50,082 nt of DNA, from the NCBI GenBank assembly GCA_017483645.1, contig JAFUWD010000050.1, forward strand, positions 1 through 50,082, given 5' to 3'. The notes under the pieces are model-generated. The model made no database searches, had not been told where the DNA came from, and worked only from the letters and a program-made list of their open reading frames with translations. The stretch's first letter is position 1. Each line of letters opens with the position of its first letter. Source of the stretch: Muribaculaceae bacterium (GTDB taxonomy: Bacteria; Bacteroidota; Bacteroidia; Bacteroidales; Muribaculaceae). Both the position numbers and the translations under genes were made by a program. Of this stretch, positions 26,533 to 33,427 are shown in pieces.

Positions 26533-26655
26533 CATAACCTAATAAATATACTAATTCTTACTTATTCTGATAAGCGCCACAAATTTACTGTTTTTTTTAT
26601 GGAATCATAGGGGGGAGTAAAAGCATTTAACATCACCTTAACACAAGCGACATGA
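26533..26655 (-). repeat. Barrel-gene upstream repeat, copy B (orphan promoter)
   Basis: Near copy of 20266-20390, starting at a CAT that corresponds to the barrel start codon and keeping the -7 element (26580-26587, TAAATTTG on the minus strand). Only ATGAAACG of a barrel gene remains before the similarity ends and IS110-type DNA begins, so a third barrel gene was probably disrupted here. Confidence 0.8.
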
Positions 26656-26657
26656 AC

Positions 26658-26678
26658 AAAACGAGCGCTGCTCGTTTT
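26658..26678. terminator. Perfect hairpin at the rplS-terminator position of copy B
   Basis: AAAACGAGC (26658-26666), loop GCT, GCTCGTTTT (26670-26678). With A and T tracts on both sides it could terminate in either direction. It occupies the same position relative to the barrel promoter as the rplS terminator. Confidence 0.6.
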
Positions 26679-26694
26679 GCTGACCAAACATCTA

Positions 26695-26763
26695 CCTTGC
26701 CGGTGGCAAATGACTGCTCGGAAGCTTTATGCTAATCTATAATGTCTTTATTTCATGCATTAT
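26695..26763 (-). pseudogene. rplS: Relic of the rplS 5' end
   Basis: CCTTGCCGGTGGCAAATGAC and the following bases align with 19257-19326, covering the first codons and leader of rplS (TTGCCGGTGGCAAATGCC, then TCTTTATTTAATGCAT against TCTTTATTTCATGCAT). The start codon has been lost (ATG changed) and the body of the gene is absent. About 80% identity by eye. Confidence 0.75.
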
Positions 26764-26958
26764 TCCCTCTGCCGACTGCACATTATCATAAATCTTTCTT
26801 ATCGGATGAGGTAATTAAACTCAATCATTGACAGGACTATTTTCAGTTGCCTCTAACTTGGAAATGGAACTACTGCAAACACCATCACTGAATAGTTTGC
26901 CGGAAAACGCCTAAATGTTAATTATTGTTAACACTCAATAAATTTATGTCATGTTTAC
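26764..26958. other. AT-rich intergenic stretch with no recognised gene
   Basis: About 195 bp without ORF, terminator or repeat that I can support; it contains an imperfect palindrome TGTTAA-N6-TTAACA near 26917 whose meaning is unclear. Confidence 0.4.
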
Positions 26959-26989
26959 TTGTTATAATGTAAAGTTTACATTACTTTTG
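26959..26989 (+). promoter_or_regulatory. Promoter of the membrane-protein/XRE-regulator operon
   Basis: TTG at 26959-26961, a 20-nt spacer, then TACTTTTG at 26982-26989: a complete Bacteroidota promoter. The spacer is occupied by a palindrome, so a regulator can cover it. Confidence 0.7.
26967..26981. promoter_or_regulatory. Operator-like palindrome 1, ATGTAAAGTTTACAT
   Basis: A perfect 7-bp inverted repeat (ATGTAAA/TTTACAT) around one central base, lying in the spacer between the -33 and -7 elements. The likely binder is the small XRE protein encoded at 27513-27713 in the same operon (autorepression). Confidence 0.6.
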
Positions 26990-26993
26990 TTGC

Positions 26994-27007
26994 GTTAAAC
27001 TTTACAT
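26994..27007. promoter_or_regulatory. Operator-like palindrome 2, GTTAAACTTTACAT
   Basis: On the other strand this reads ATGTAAAGTTTAAC, matching palindrome 1 at 12 of its first 14 bases. It lies just downstream of the -7 element over the expected transcription start. Confidence 0.55.
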
Positions 27008-27028
27008 CATCTCTAATAAAAAGGAATT

Positions 27029-27523
27029 ATGAACAGTAATTATCTATTTCCGACAATGTGCAAGCGGGTGGGCTGGGTGCTCTTTGTTCCGTTTGCCATC
27101 ATGGGCCTAATCCTGATATTCGGCCATAACGAGTGGCTCCCCGCTTTACCGTGCAAGGTCATCGCTCTATTCAATGGTCCCGAGTGGGCCACCGATAAGA
27201 CAGTCGGACCGTCGCCCATCGTGCAAATCATCACCGACAACATGATTGAAGAGGTCATCATCTTTGGCCTGGCCATTGCCTTAGCTCTAATCGCTTTCTC
27301 GCGCGAGAAAGACGAGGATGAGTTTATCGAGCATCTACGTGCCAAATCGTTGGTGTGGTCGCTTAAGGTCAACATGGCTCTCATCCTGGTTGCCACATTA
27401 TTCCTTTATAATTCGAATTTTATGGCATTCACCTGGATTTATTTATTTGGTGTACCCCTGCTATTCGCCATTAAATTCGAAGTTGAGTTGTACTGTTTCA
27501 GACACCAGAGCGATGAAGAATAA
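27029..27523 (+). CDS. Integral membrane protein paired with an XRE regulator
   Basis: A 164-residue protein with about four transmembrane segments (VGWVLFVPFAIMGLILIF near residues 14-31, a second at IIFGLAIALALIAF near 77-90, then VNMALILVATLFLY and FTWIYLFGVPLLFAI) and short charged loops, including EKDEDEFIEHLRAK. No enzyme motif is visible. The stop overlaps the start of the downstream XRE regulator by 11 nt. Pairs of a small membrane protein and a small HTH protein, with the membrane gene first, are common in Bacteroidota and Firmicutes; the membrane protein may modulate the regulator, which is inference. Confidence 0.8.
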   Translation: MNSNYLFPTMCKRVGWVLFVPFAIMGLILIFGHNEWLPALPCKVIALFNGPEWATDKTVGPSPIVQIITDNMIEEVIIFGLAIALALIAFSREKDEDEFIEHLRAKSLVWSLKVNMALILVATLFLYNSNFMAFTWIYLFGVPLLFAIKFEVELYCFRHQSDEE

Positions 27524-27713
27524 TATCAGAGTAGAACGTGCCATCGTGCGCATGACACAACAGCAGTTGGCCGAGGCCGTGAGCGTGAGCCGCCAGACAA
27601 TCAACGCCATCGAGTCGTGCAAGTATGTGCCATCGGCAGTGCTGGCAATGAAGATTGCCCGCACTTTCGGCAAGCCCGTCGAGAGCATTTTCAGCCTCGA
27701 GGAAGAAGACTGA
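27513..27713 (+). CDS. Small XRE-family (HTH_3) transcriptional regulator
   Basis: A 66-residue protein made only of a lambda-repressor-like helix-turn-helix: MTQQQLAEAVSVSRQTINAI is the HTH, followed by YVPSAVLAMKIARTFGKPVE and IFSLEEED. The start ATG at 27513 lies inside the end of the membrane-protein gene; the frame continues upstream but only as the antisense-like continuation of that gene. This YozG-like class acts as a dimeric DNA-binding repressor. The two palindromes at 26967-27007 are the obvious target, implying autoregulation of this operon. Confidence 0.9.
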   Translation: MKNNIRVERAIVRMTQQQLAEAVSVSRQTINAIESCKYVPSAVLAMKIARTFGKPVESIFSLEEED

Positions 27714-27750
27714 GGTAAATTAAAATTGAGAATTGAAAATCCAAAAAATT

Positions 27751-30039
27751 ATGACCATGGAATTTATAGCACTCCTCTTTCTGGCTGCGATAATCTATGT
27801 GATTGTCGTGGTTCGAGATGTGAACTATAAGGTTGACCACCTGAGCCAACGTGTCGAGGATATAGCCTATCGGCAACAAGTTGCCGATAGCGTGGCGTTC
27901 CACCCTACCATAGGTACACCAATGACCGAGGCAGAGGTTCACATCGAACCAAAACCCGAACCTGTGCCCGAACCTGTTCAGCCCATGCCCACTCCGCCGC
28001 CTCTTGTGCAATGGGAACCTGAGGAAGTTGAGCAGCCCATCGCAGAAGCCGAAACCGAACCGCTGCAAGTTTTGGAAGAGGATGTTCTCGAACCAGTGGC
28101 TCACAAAGGCCGCAACTTCGAGAAGTTTATCGGCGAAAACCTGTTTGGCAAGATTGGTGTCATTGTGTTTATCATCGGCATCGGATTCTTTGTCAAGTAT
28201 GCCATCGACAAAAACTGGATCAACGAGGTGGCACGCACCATCTCGGGCTATGCGGTGAGCGTAGCGATGCTGGGCATCGGAGCCCGACTGCATCGGCAGT
28301 ACCGCACCTACAGTTCGCTCATCATGGGCGGTGCTTTCGGTGTGGCCTACGTGACCACTGCTGTGGCTTATCACTATTACCATCTGTTCGGTTCGACGGT
28401 GGCCTTCAGCATCCTGGTTGGAGTGACCATCCTGATGGCTGCCCTTGCCTATATCACCGACAAGCGCGAGTTGGCCATTATCGCCCTCGTCGGCGGCTTC
28501 ATTGCACCATTCATCGCCAGTAACGAGAATGGCAGTGTGGTTGCCTTGTTCAGCTATATCCTTGTACTGAATCTGGGCATGACAGCATTGTCGCTAATCA
28601 AACGCTGGAGCGAGCTGCCCATCATTGCTTGCGTCGCCACTTGGGTATTGCTCTTGTTGCTTGGCAATGGTTATGATGTGGACAAAAACCGCACACAACG
28701 CATCTTGTTTGCGTTTAGCACATGCTATCTGCTGCTCTTCATGGCCTCGGCCACCTATACGCTGCATCGTGACGGTAGTCAATGGCAGAGCCGTATTCTT
28801 GCTTCGATGCTGGTTTTCAATAGTTTTATCTATCTACTCTTCAACATCGATTGCGGTACCTATTTTGCCCACTGGAATGATGGCCTATTTTGTATATCCA
28901 TCGCCTTGTGCCATGTGGCTTCTATCGCACTCATCTGGCGCAAACGCGACAACAATCCGATAGCCTACCATACCCATCTATCACTGGCCATCTCATTCCT
29001 TGCCATTGCCGTGCCTATGGAGTTCAGCAACTTCCAGATTGTCACACTTGTGTGGGCCGTACAGACTGCTATCATATTCTATTTGTACGCCCGTTCACAC
29101 ACGCACATATTTGCTTGGGGCAGTTTTGCACTGGCGGCTCTCACCCTGATTAGTTATCTGACCCACAGCCTTTTCACTGCGCCATCGGGGGAACACATGT
29201 TTGCCAACAGCGACTTTTCCTGTGGCATCGTCTATGCCGGCAGCGCATTGGCTGTGGCGCTGATGTGCGACCGCAATCTGGGGCAGTTGCGCCAGGCGTG
29301 GAAAATTAAGTGGGGGTTCATCACCATCATCTCCTATCTTGTTGCTATCGGAGTATTCTACAAGGCATTTGTCACCGAGTTCAATTGCCACATGCCCGCT
29401 CCGCTCTCGGGAGCCATGATCGGGTTGTTCACTGCGGCGCTGGTACTGGGATTGTGCCTCGCATTCTACAAGCGCATGAACATCAACAAGAATCTGGCAT
29501 TCTACCTCCTGATGGGCTTTGTGAGCATGATGACCCTTGCCGTTCAGGCTGTAGTGACGACAACTCCCATCCACGGCATCGCAATCATCGCCATGCATTG
29601 GCTCAATGTGATAGCAGTTGCCGCCACCCTGGCATTCATCGCACGGCAGTACTACCTGGCAAACTGGCCTGGCGAACGCTTGGTGACGATAGTGCTCAAT
29701 GTGTTGGCAACGGTCGCGGTTGTGTCTTTCGCCCGATTGCTGTTGTTGCAGACTGGAATCACCGACTTCAGCGCAGGCTTGTCACTGTCGTTGGCTGTGG
29801 CTGGATTTGCCCAGATGCTCCTGGGCATGCGGCTGCATCACAAGGATTTTCGCATCGTCAGCCTGTTCACCCTCGGTTTGGTGTTGCTCAAACTTGTGCT
29901 GAACGATCTGTTGAGAATGCCGGCTGTGGGCAAGATCATCACCTTTATCGTGCTGGGCTTGTTGTTGCTCGTTCTTTCGTTCCTCTACCAGCGCCTGAAA
30001 AACGTCCTCTTCGATGACAATGATGATGTAACCAAATAA
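27751..30039 (+). CDS. DUF2339 multi-pass membrane protein
   Basis: A 762-residue protein. Start MTMEFIALLF at 27751 (or MEFIAL at 27757) is preferred to a TTG upstream. The N-terminus has one helix (FIALLFLAAIIYVIVVV), then a soluble segment with a coiled coil (YKVDHLSQRVEDIAYRQQ) and a Pro/Glu-rich linker (about 60-115). From about residue 125 the protein is about 20 or more transmembrane helices, starting FIGENLFGKIGVIVFIIGIGFF, which is the conserved DUF2339 entry motif. The function of DUF2339 proteins is unknown. It starts 37 nt after the XRE gene and may be in the same transcript. A perfect hairpin follows at 30060. Confidence 0.85.
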   Translation: MTMEFIALLFLAAIIYVIVVVRDVNYKVDHLSQRVEDIAYRQQVADSVAFHPTIGTPMTEAEVHIEPKPEPVPEPVQPMPTPPPLVQWEPEEVEQPIAEAETEPLQVLEEDVLEPVAHKGRNFEKFIGENLFGKIGVIVFIIGIGFFVKYAIDKNWINEVARTISGYAVSVAMLGIGARLHRQYRTYSSLIMGGAFGVAYVTTAVAYHYYHLFGSTVAFSILVGVTILMAALAYITDKRELAIIALVGGFIAPFIASNENGSVVALFSYILVLNLGMTALSLIKRWSELPIIACVATWVLLLLLGNGYDVDKNRTQRILFAFSTCYLLLFMASATYTLHRDGSQWQSRILASMLVFNSFIYLLFNIDCGTYFAHWNDGLFCISIALCHVASIALIWRKRDNNPIAYHTHLSLAISFLAIAVPMEFSNFQIVTLVWAVQTAIIFYLYARSHTHIFAWGSFALAALTLISYLTHSLFTAPSGEHMFANSDFSCGIVYAGSALAVALMCDRNLGQLRQAWKIKWGFITIISYLVAIGVFYKAFVTEFNCHMPAPLSGAMIGLFTAALVLGLCLAFYKRMNINKNLAFYLLMGFVSMMTLAVQAVVTTTPIHGIAIIAMHWLNVIAVAATLAFIARQYYLANWPGERLVTIVLNVLATVAVVSFARLLLLQTGITDFSAGLSLSLAVAGFAQMLLGMRLHHKDFRIVSLFTLGLVLLKLVLNDLLRMPAVGKIITFIVLGLLLLVLSFLYQRLKNVLFDDNDDVTK

Positions 30040-30059
30040 CCGGCAAGCACTTAAATCAT

Positions 30060-30103
30060 ACATAGAGTTGCGTAACACAACATTATGTTACGCAACTCTA
30101 TGT
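30060..30103. terminator. Perfect 18-bp hairpin after the DUF2339 gene
   Basis: ACATAGAGTTGCGTAACA (30060-30077) and its exact inverted copy TGTTACGCAACTCTATGT (30086-30103) around an 8-nt loop. It begins 20 nt after the DUF2339 stop and is bidirectional, between two convergent units, but has no T tract on the plus strand (GTTAAAAACC follows). Confidence 0.6.
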
Positions 30104-30220
30104 GTTAAAAACCCACACAAAGTTGAGTGTTTCAAAATTAAATTATAATTTCGCCAACGAGTCATTCCTTATTCAACAAAGAGTTATTTATTGCACTTCG
30201 TTTGTGAATTGAGTGCGGGG

Positions 30221-30814
30221 TCAATCTCCCGGCGTGAGGTACTTCTCTATATATAGCTTGCAGTTAGCCACCAATTCTTCGTACCATTGCTGGCCATAGC
30301 ACTCAATGAGCGGCTCGCGCAGAAATTCATAAAGACGTATGCCCCGGGCCCGGCCCAGCACCTCGGCACATTTGCAGATTTTCCACCGGTGGTAGTTCAC
30401 GGCATCGTAACAGTCGTAGTGCTTGATACGCACAGGATACAGGTAGCATGACATGGGCTTGCGCCACCCGATGCGGCCTTCCCGATAGGCCTTTTCGATG
30501 GCGCATGAGCACAGCCCGCCTGGCTCATAGCAAGTGAAAACGCAGTTGCCGCCATCAACGATGCTGGTCACCAGTTCGCCTTCAGGGTCGTGGTAGGCCA
30601 CTCCCTGCTCGGCAATGACCTCGCGTGCCCGTGGCAGCAGCTGGTCCCAAATAGCTGGCAGCACTTCTTTCAGTTTCTTGTATTCGGCCTGCGTGATGGG
30701 AGCCCCGGCATCGCCCTCGATGCAGCATGCGCCCAGACACTTCTCCAAGTCGCAGCAGAAGAAGCGCTCCACCAGGTCGAGGCTCACCAGTGTGTTTTCA
30801 CCTATCTGAAACAT
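30221..30814 (-). CDS. DUF3109 family cysteine-rich protein
   Basis: A 197-residue cytoplasmic protein with many cysteines. The N-terminal CCDLEKCLGACCIEGDAGAPI and later CVFTCYEPGGLCSCAIEKA, PMSCYLYPV and RWKICKCAEV are the spaced cysteine clusters of DUF3109, a group related to the YkgJ zinc/iron-chelating domain. The cysteines may hold an iron-sulfur cluster or zinc; no reaction is known. It is 31 nt downstream of cdaA and on the same strand, so it is likely cotranscribed with folP and cdaA. ATG at 30814 begins MFQIGENT. Confidence 0.88.
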   Translation of the reverse strand: MFQIGENTLVSLDLVERFFCCDLEKCLGACCIEGDAGAPITQAEYKKLKEVLPAIWDQLLPRAREVIAEQGVAYHDPEGELVTSIVDGGNCVFTCYEPGGLCSCAIEKAYREGRIGWRKPMSCYLYPVRIKHYDCYDAVNYHRWKICKCAEVLGRARGIRLYEFLREPLIECYGQQWYEELVANCKLYIEKYLTPGD

Positions 30815-30845
30815 GATTCAAGGAATTGGTTTTTCGTTGGGGAAA

Positions 30846-31616
30846 TCACAAATTGGACAACGCGTGCTCCAAATCGGTACTTGTCAGTTTTTGGTGAAGC
30901 TCGCCCTTATAAGCATAGGAAATGTTACCGGTTTCCTCGCTCACCACCACAGCCACGGCGTCGGTGGCCTGAGCAATACCTAATGCCGAGCGATGTCGCA
31001 ATCCCAGATAACGAGGCAACGACGTGTCGTGCGACACCGGCAAGATGCATCCGGCACTCTTCACCTTGTCGCCTGCAATGATGAGCGCACCGTCGTGCAA
31101 AGGACTATTCTTGAAAAAAATGTTTTCTATCAGTCGCGTGTTAATGTTGGCGTCAATCATATCACCCGTGCGCTCATAGTCGTCAAGCGGCATTTGTCGC
31201 TCAATGACAATCAGTGCGCCAGTCTTTGACTTCGACATGCTCATGCAGGCATAGACCACAGGCATAATCCAGCGCTTGTTGGCGCTGTCGTCGGTGCGGT
31301 GCTTGAACATGTTGCTCACGAAGCGCCACCCCTTGTGTGAAGAGCCCAATTCGGTGAGGAATCGCTTGATTTGGTCTTGAAACAATATCACCAGGATGAA
31401 CAGACCGATGTCGATAAACTTGTCCATGATGGTGCCGATGAGCCGCATCTCAAATATCTTGTACATCACCACCCAGGCGATGACAAAAGCCAGCACACCG
31501 ATAAACACACTCAGCGTGCCGGTGTCCTTCATCGTGCGGTAAACATAGTAGAGCAACGTGGCCACCAGCAGCACGTCAATCAAGTCTTTGATTCCAAACA
31601 GAGCAAATATGTTCAT
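30846..31616 (-). CDS. cdaA: Diadenylate cyclase CdaA
   Basis: A 256-residue membrane protein that makes cyclic di-AMP from two ATP. Three transmembrane helices occupy residues about 5-90 (LIDVLLVATLLYYVY, FIGVLAFVIAWVVM, FIDIGLFILVILFQ). The DAC domain (about 100-256) has the active-site motifs PLHDGALII (DGA at 175-177) and LGLRHRSALG (RHRSA at 207-211). Start ATG at 31616 (MNIFALFG); a TTG three codons upstream is less likely. It begins 9 nt after the folP stop. Pairing with folP is typical of Bacteroidota. c-di-AMP would affect potassium, osmotic and cell-wall homeostasis, as in other bacteria. Confidence 0.95.
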   Translation of the reverse strand: MNIFALFGIKDLIDVLLVATLLYYVYRTMKDTGTLSVFIGVLAFVIAWVVMYKIFEMRLIGTIMDKFIDIGLFILVILFQDQIKRFLTELGSSHKGWRFVSNMFKHRTDDSANKRWIMPVVYACMSMSKSKTGALIVIERQMPLDDYERTGDMIDANINTRLIENIFFKNSPLHDGALIIAGDKVKSAGCILPVSHDTSLPRYLGLRHRSALGIAQATDAVAVVVSEETGNISYAYKGELHQKLTSTDLEHALSNL

Positions 31617-31625
31617 AGTTGTCAA

Positions 31626-32480
31626 TTATCCATTTTCCATTATCATCATGCACAAGGTGCGGGCCTCGACTGCCGCCCGCACATCGTGCACACGCAGCAT
31701 GTGAGCACCGGCCAGCAGCGCAGCGGTGTGGAGCACCGTGGTGCCTCCCAGCGCGTGAGCCGGGTCGCAGCCCAGCGGCCTCATGACCATCGATTTGCGC
31801 GACACCCCCACCAGCAATGGCACTTGCAGCGCGTGAAACACATCGAGATGGGCCAGCAATTCATAATTCTGCTCCACAGTCTTTGCAAAACCGAAACCGG
31901 GGTCGGCTATCACATCGACAACTCCCAACTGGTGCAGGTGGTCGACACGACGGGCAAGCCATTCGAGCACTTGGGCGGTGACATTGTCATAATCGGTCAA
32001 TTGCTGCATGGTGGCAGGTGTTCCACGCATGTGCATCGCCACAATAGGGACCTGTAGCCGAGCCAGCGTGCACTCCATGTCGGGGTCGAGCGTGGCACCC
32101 GAAATGTCGTTCACTATTTGCGCCCCCCACTGCTCCACCGCAGTGGCCGCCACGCCAGCCCTGAATGTGTCGACCGACAGCAGCACACGCTCGGGCAGCA
32201 TCCGGCGCACCACGGGCAACGCCCATTGCAAACGGCGCAGTTCCTCGTCTTCGGCCACTGTCACGGCACCGGGGCGCGTGGAGCATGCGCCCACGTCGAT
32301 CACGTCGGCACCGTCGTCCAGCATCTGCCGCACACGCCGCTCGAGCTGCTCCAGGTCATTGACCCGGCTGTCGGGGAAAAACGAATCGGGTGTGACATTG
32401 ACCACACCCATCACCCACGGCCTGCTGATTTCCACCAGCCGGCCGCCAACATTCAGACTGTAAGGGATGAATTTCTGCAT
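31626..32480 (-). CDS. folP: Dihydropteroate synthase
   Basis: A 284-residue cytoplasmic enzyme joining 6-hydroxymethyl-dihydropterin diphosphate to p-aminobenzoate in folate synthesis; it is the target of sulfonamides. Signature motifs: MGVVNVTPDSFF (residues about 24-35), DVGACSTRPGA, IVNDISGA, IADPGFGFAKT and LLVGVSRKSM. Start ATG at 32480 (MQKFIPYS) is preferred to a TTG at 32504. It is the first gene of the folP-cdaA-DUF3109 unit, with a likely -7 element at 32512-32519 that overlaps the stop of the upstream ADP-ribosylglycohydrolase gene. Confidence 0.95.
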   Translation of the reverse strand: MQKFIPYSLNVGGRLVEISRPWVMGVVNVTPDSFFPDSRVNDLEQLERRVRQMLDDGADVIDVGACSTRPGAVTVAEDEELRRLQWALPVVRRMLPERVLLSVDTFRAGVAATAVEQWGAQIVNDISGATLDPDMECTLARLQVPIVAMHMRGTPATMQQLTDYDNVTAQVLEWLARRVDHLHQLGVVDVIADPGFGFAKTVEQNYELLAHLDVFHALQVPLLVGVSRKSMVMRPLGCDPAHALGGTTVLHTAALLAGAHMLRVHDVRAAVEARTLCMMIMENG

Positions 32481-32511
32481 CGCTCGGTTTGCCTTTATGG
32501 GCAAATCGTTG

Positions 32512-32519
32512 CGAATTTA
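32512..32519 (-). promoter_or_regulatory. -7 element TAAATTCG for folP-cdaA
   Basis: Minus-strand TAAATTCG, one base from consensus, 32 nt before the folP ATG. Confidence 0.45.
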
Positions 32520-33413
32520 CGAGTTTTTTGGCGTAAATCCAAAAAAACGCCTGATTTGTTGTACAAAACCGCCTTGCCGAGCATTTTCACCATCGGCCCA
32601 TCCGGCACCATAGAGTTGCTCAAATTCGGCAATTATCCTTTTAAAATCGGCCGACAGCAGTGTCATCACATGGTCGCGCATCCACCCTGGCACGCCATAA
32701 AGGGCCTCGGCCACACTGCCGGCGATGCACCCTACCGTGTCGCTGTCGCCACCGATGGAGATGGCATTGCGGATAGCGTCCTCGAAATCGACGGCTTCCA
32801 GCGCGCAAACGAGCGCCTGCGGCACACTGCCCTGACAAGTGGCTCCCGATGCCTCAAGGTTTCCGTCAAGGCCATCCCACGAATAGCGAGGGCGGATTTC
32901 ATCCACCGTCAGGCTCAAGTCATAACCGAATTGCTCCTCCATTGCCCGGCGTATCTCGTCCTTTCCAACGCCTTTGCGGGCCATGAAAATGGCCAATGCC
33001 GTGGCCTGCGCCCCTTTGATGCCCTCGGGGTGATTGTGGGTGCAGGCAGCACTGCGTTCGGCGGCGGCCAACGTCTGCTCGGCAGTGTCGAAAGCCCATC
33101 CCACCGGCCCAACGCGCATGGCCGAGCCGTTACCGCAACTGCCATAGGGAGCGGCTATCCCGCGAGCCGAACGGATGAGCCACGACTGGAATCGACCGCC
33201 GTAACCACCCATGGGACACTCATTCTCGCTGCCGAAGCGATAATAATAGTTCGCCGGCTCTCCACCGTCGAGCAGCCATTGCGCCGTGGCAAAGGTGAGC
33301 ACCGAATCATCGGTATATTCCATTCTTTTGTCGAAAAACGGAAATTCTTTCGTCTTGATGTTGCGAAACTCGTAGATACTGCCCACGACATCGCCAATAA
33401 CACTCCCTATCAT
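32517..33413 (-). CDS. ADP-ribosylglycohydrolase family protein
   Basis: A 298-residue protein of the DraG/ARH family (PF03747). The start ATG at 33413 (MIGSVIGDVVGS) places the conserved GDVVGSIYE motif at the very N-terminus, as in the family. The two metal clusters are visible: YTDDSVLTFATAQWL (Asp residues about 35-36) and SIGGDSDTVGCIAGSVAEAL. These coordinate magnesium or manganese and remove ADP-ribose from proteins or other acceptors. It has no export signal. It begins 14 nt after the stop of an NSS transporter gene and is probably cotranscribed with it; the link between the two is not obvious. Substrate (protein ADP-ribose, O-acetyl-ADP-ribose or another glycoside) cannot be told from sequence. 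Confidence 0.85.
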   Translation of the reverse strand: MIGSVIGDVVGSIYEFRNIKTKEFPFFDKRMEYTDDSVLTFATAQWLLDGGEPANYYYRFGSENECPMGGYGGRFQSWLIRSARGIAAPYGSCGNGSAMRVGPVGWAFDTAEQTLAAAERSAACTHNHPEGIKGAQATALAIFMARKGVGKDEIRRAMEEQFGYDLSLTVDEIRPRYSWDGLDGNLEASGATCQGSVPQALVCALEAVDFEDAIRNAISIGGDSDTVGCIAGSVAEALYGVPGWMRDHVMTLLSADFKRIIAEFEQLYGAGWADGENARQGGFVQQIRRFFGFTPKNS

Positions 33414-33427
33414 AATCAACAATATTA

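Noticed and set aside
26916-26935. Palindrome TGTTAA-N6-TTAACA as an operator
   Set aside because: AT-rich and about 65 bp from the nearest promoter; expected by chance in such sequence.
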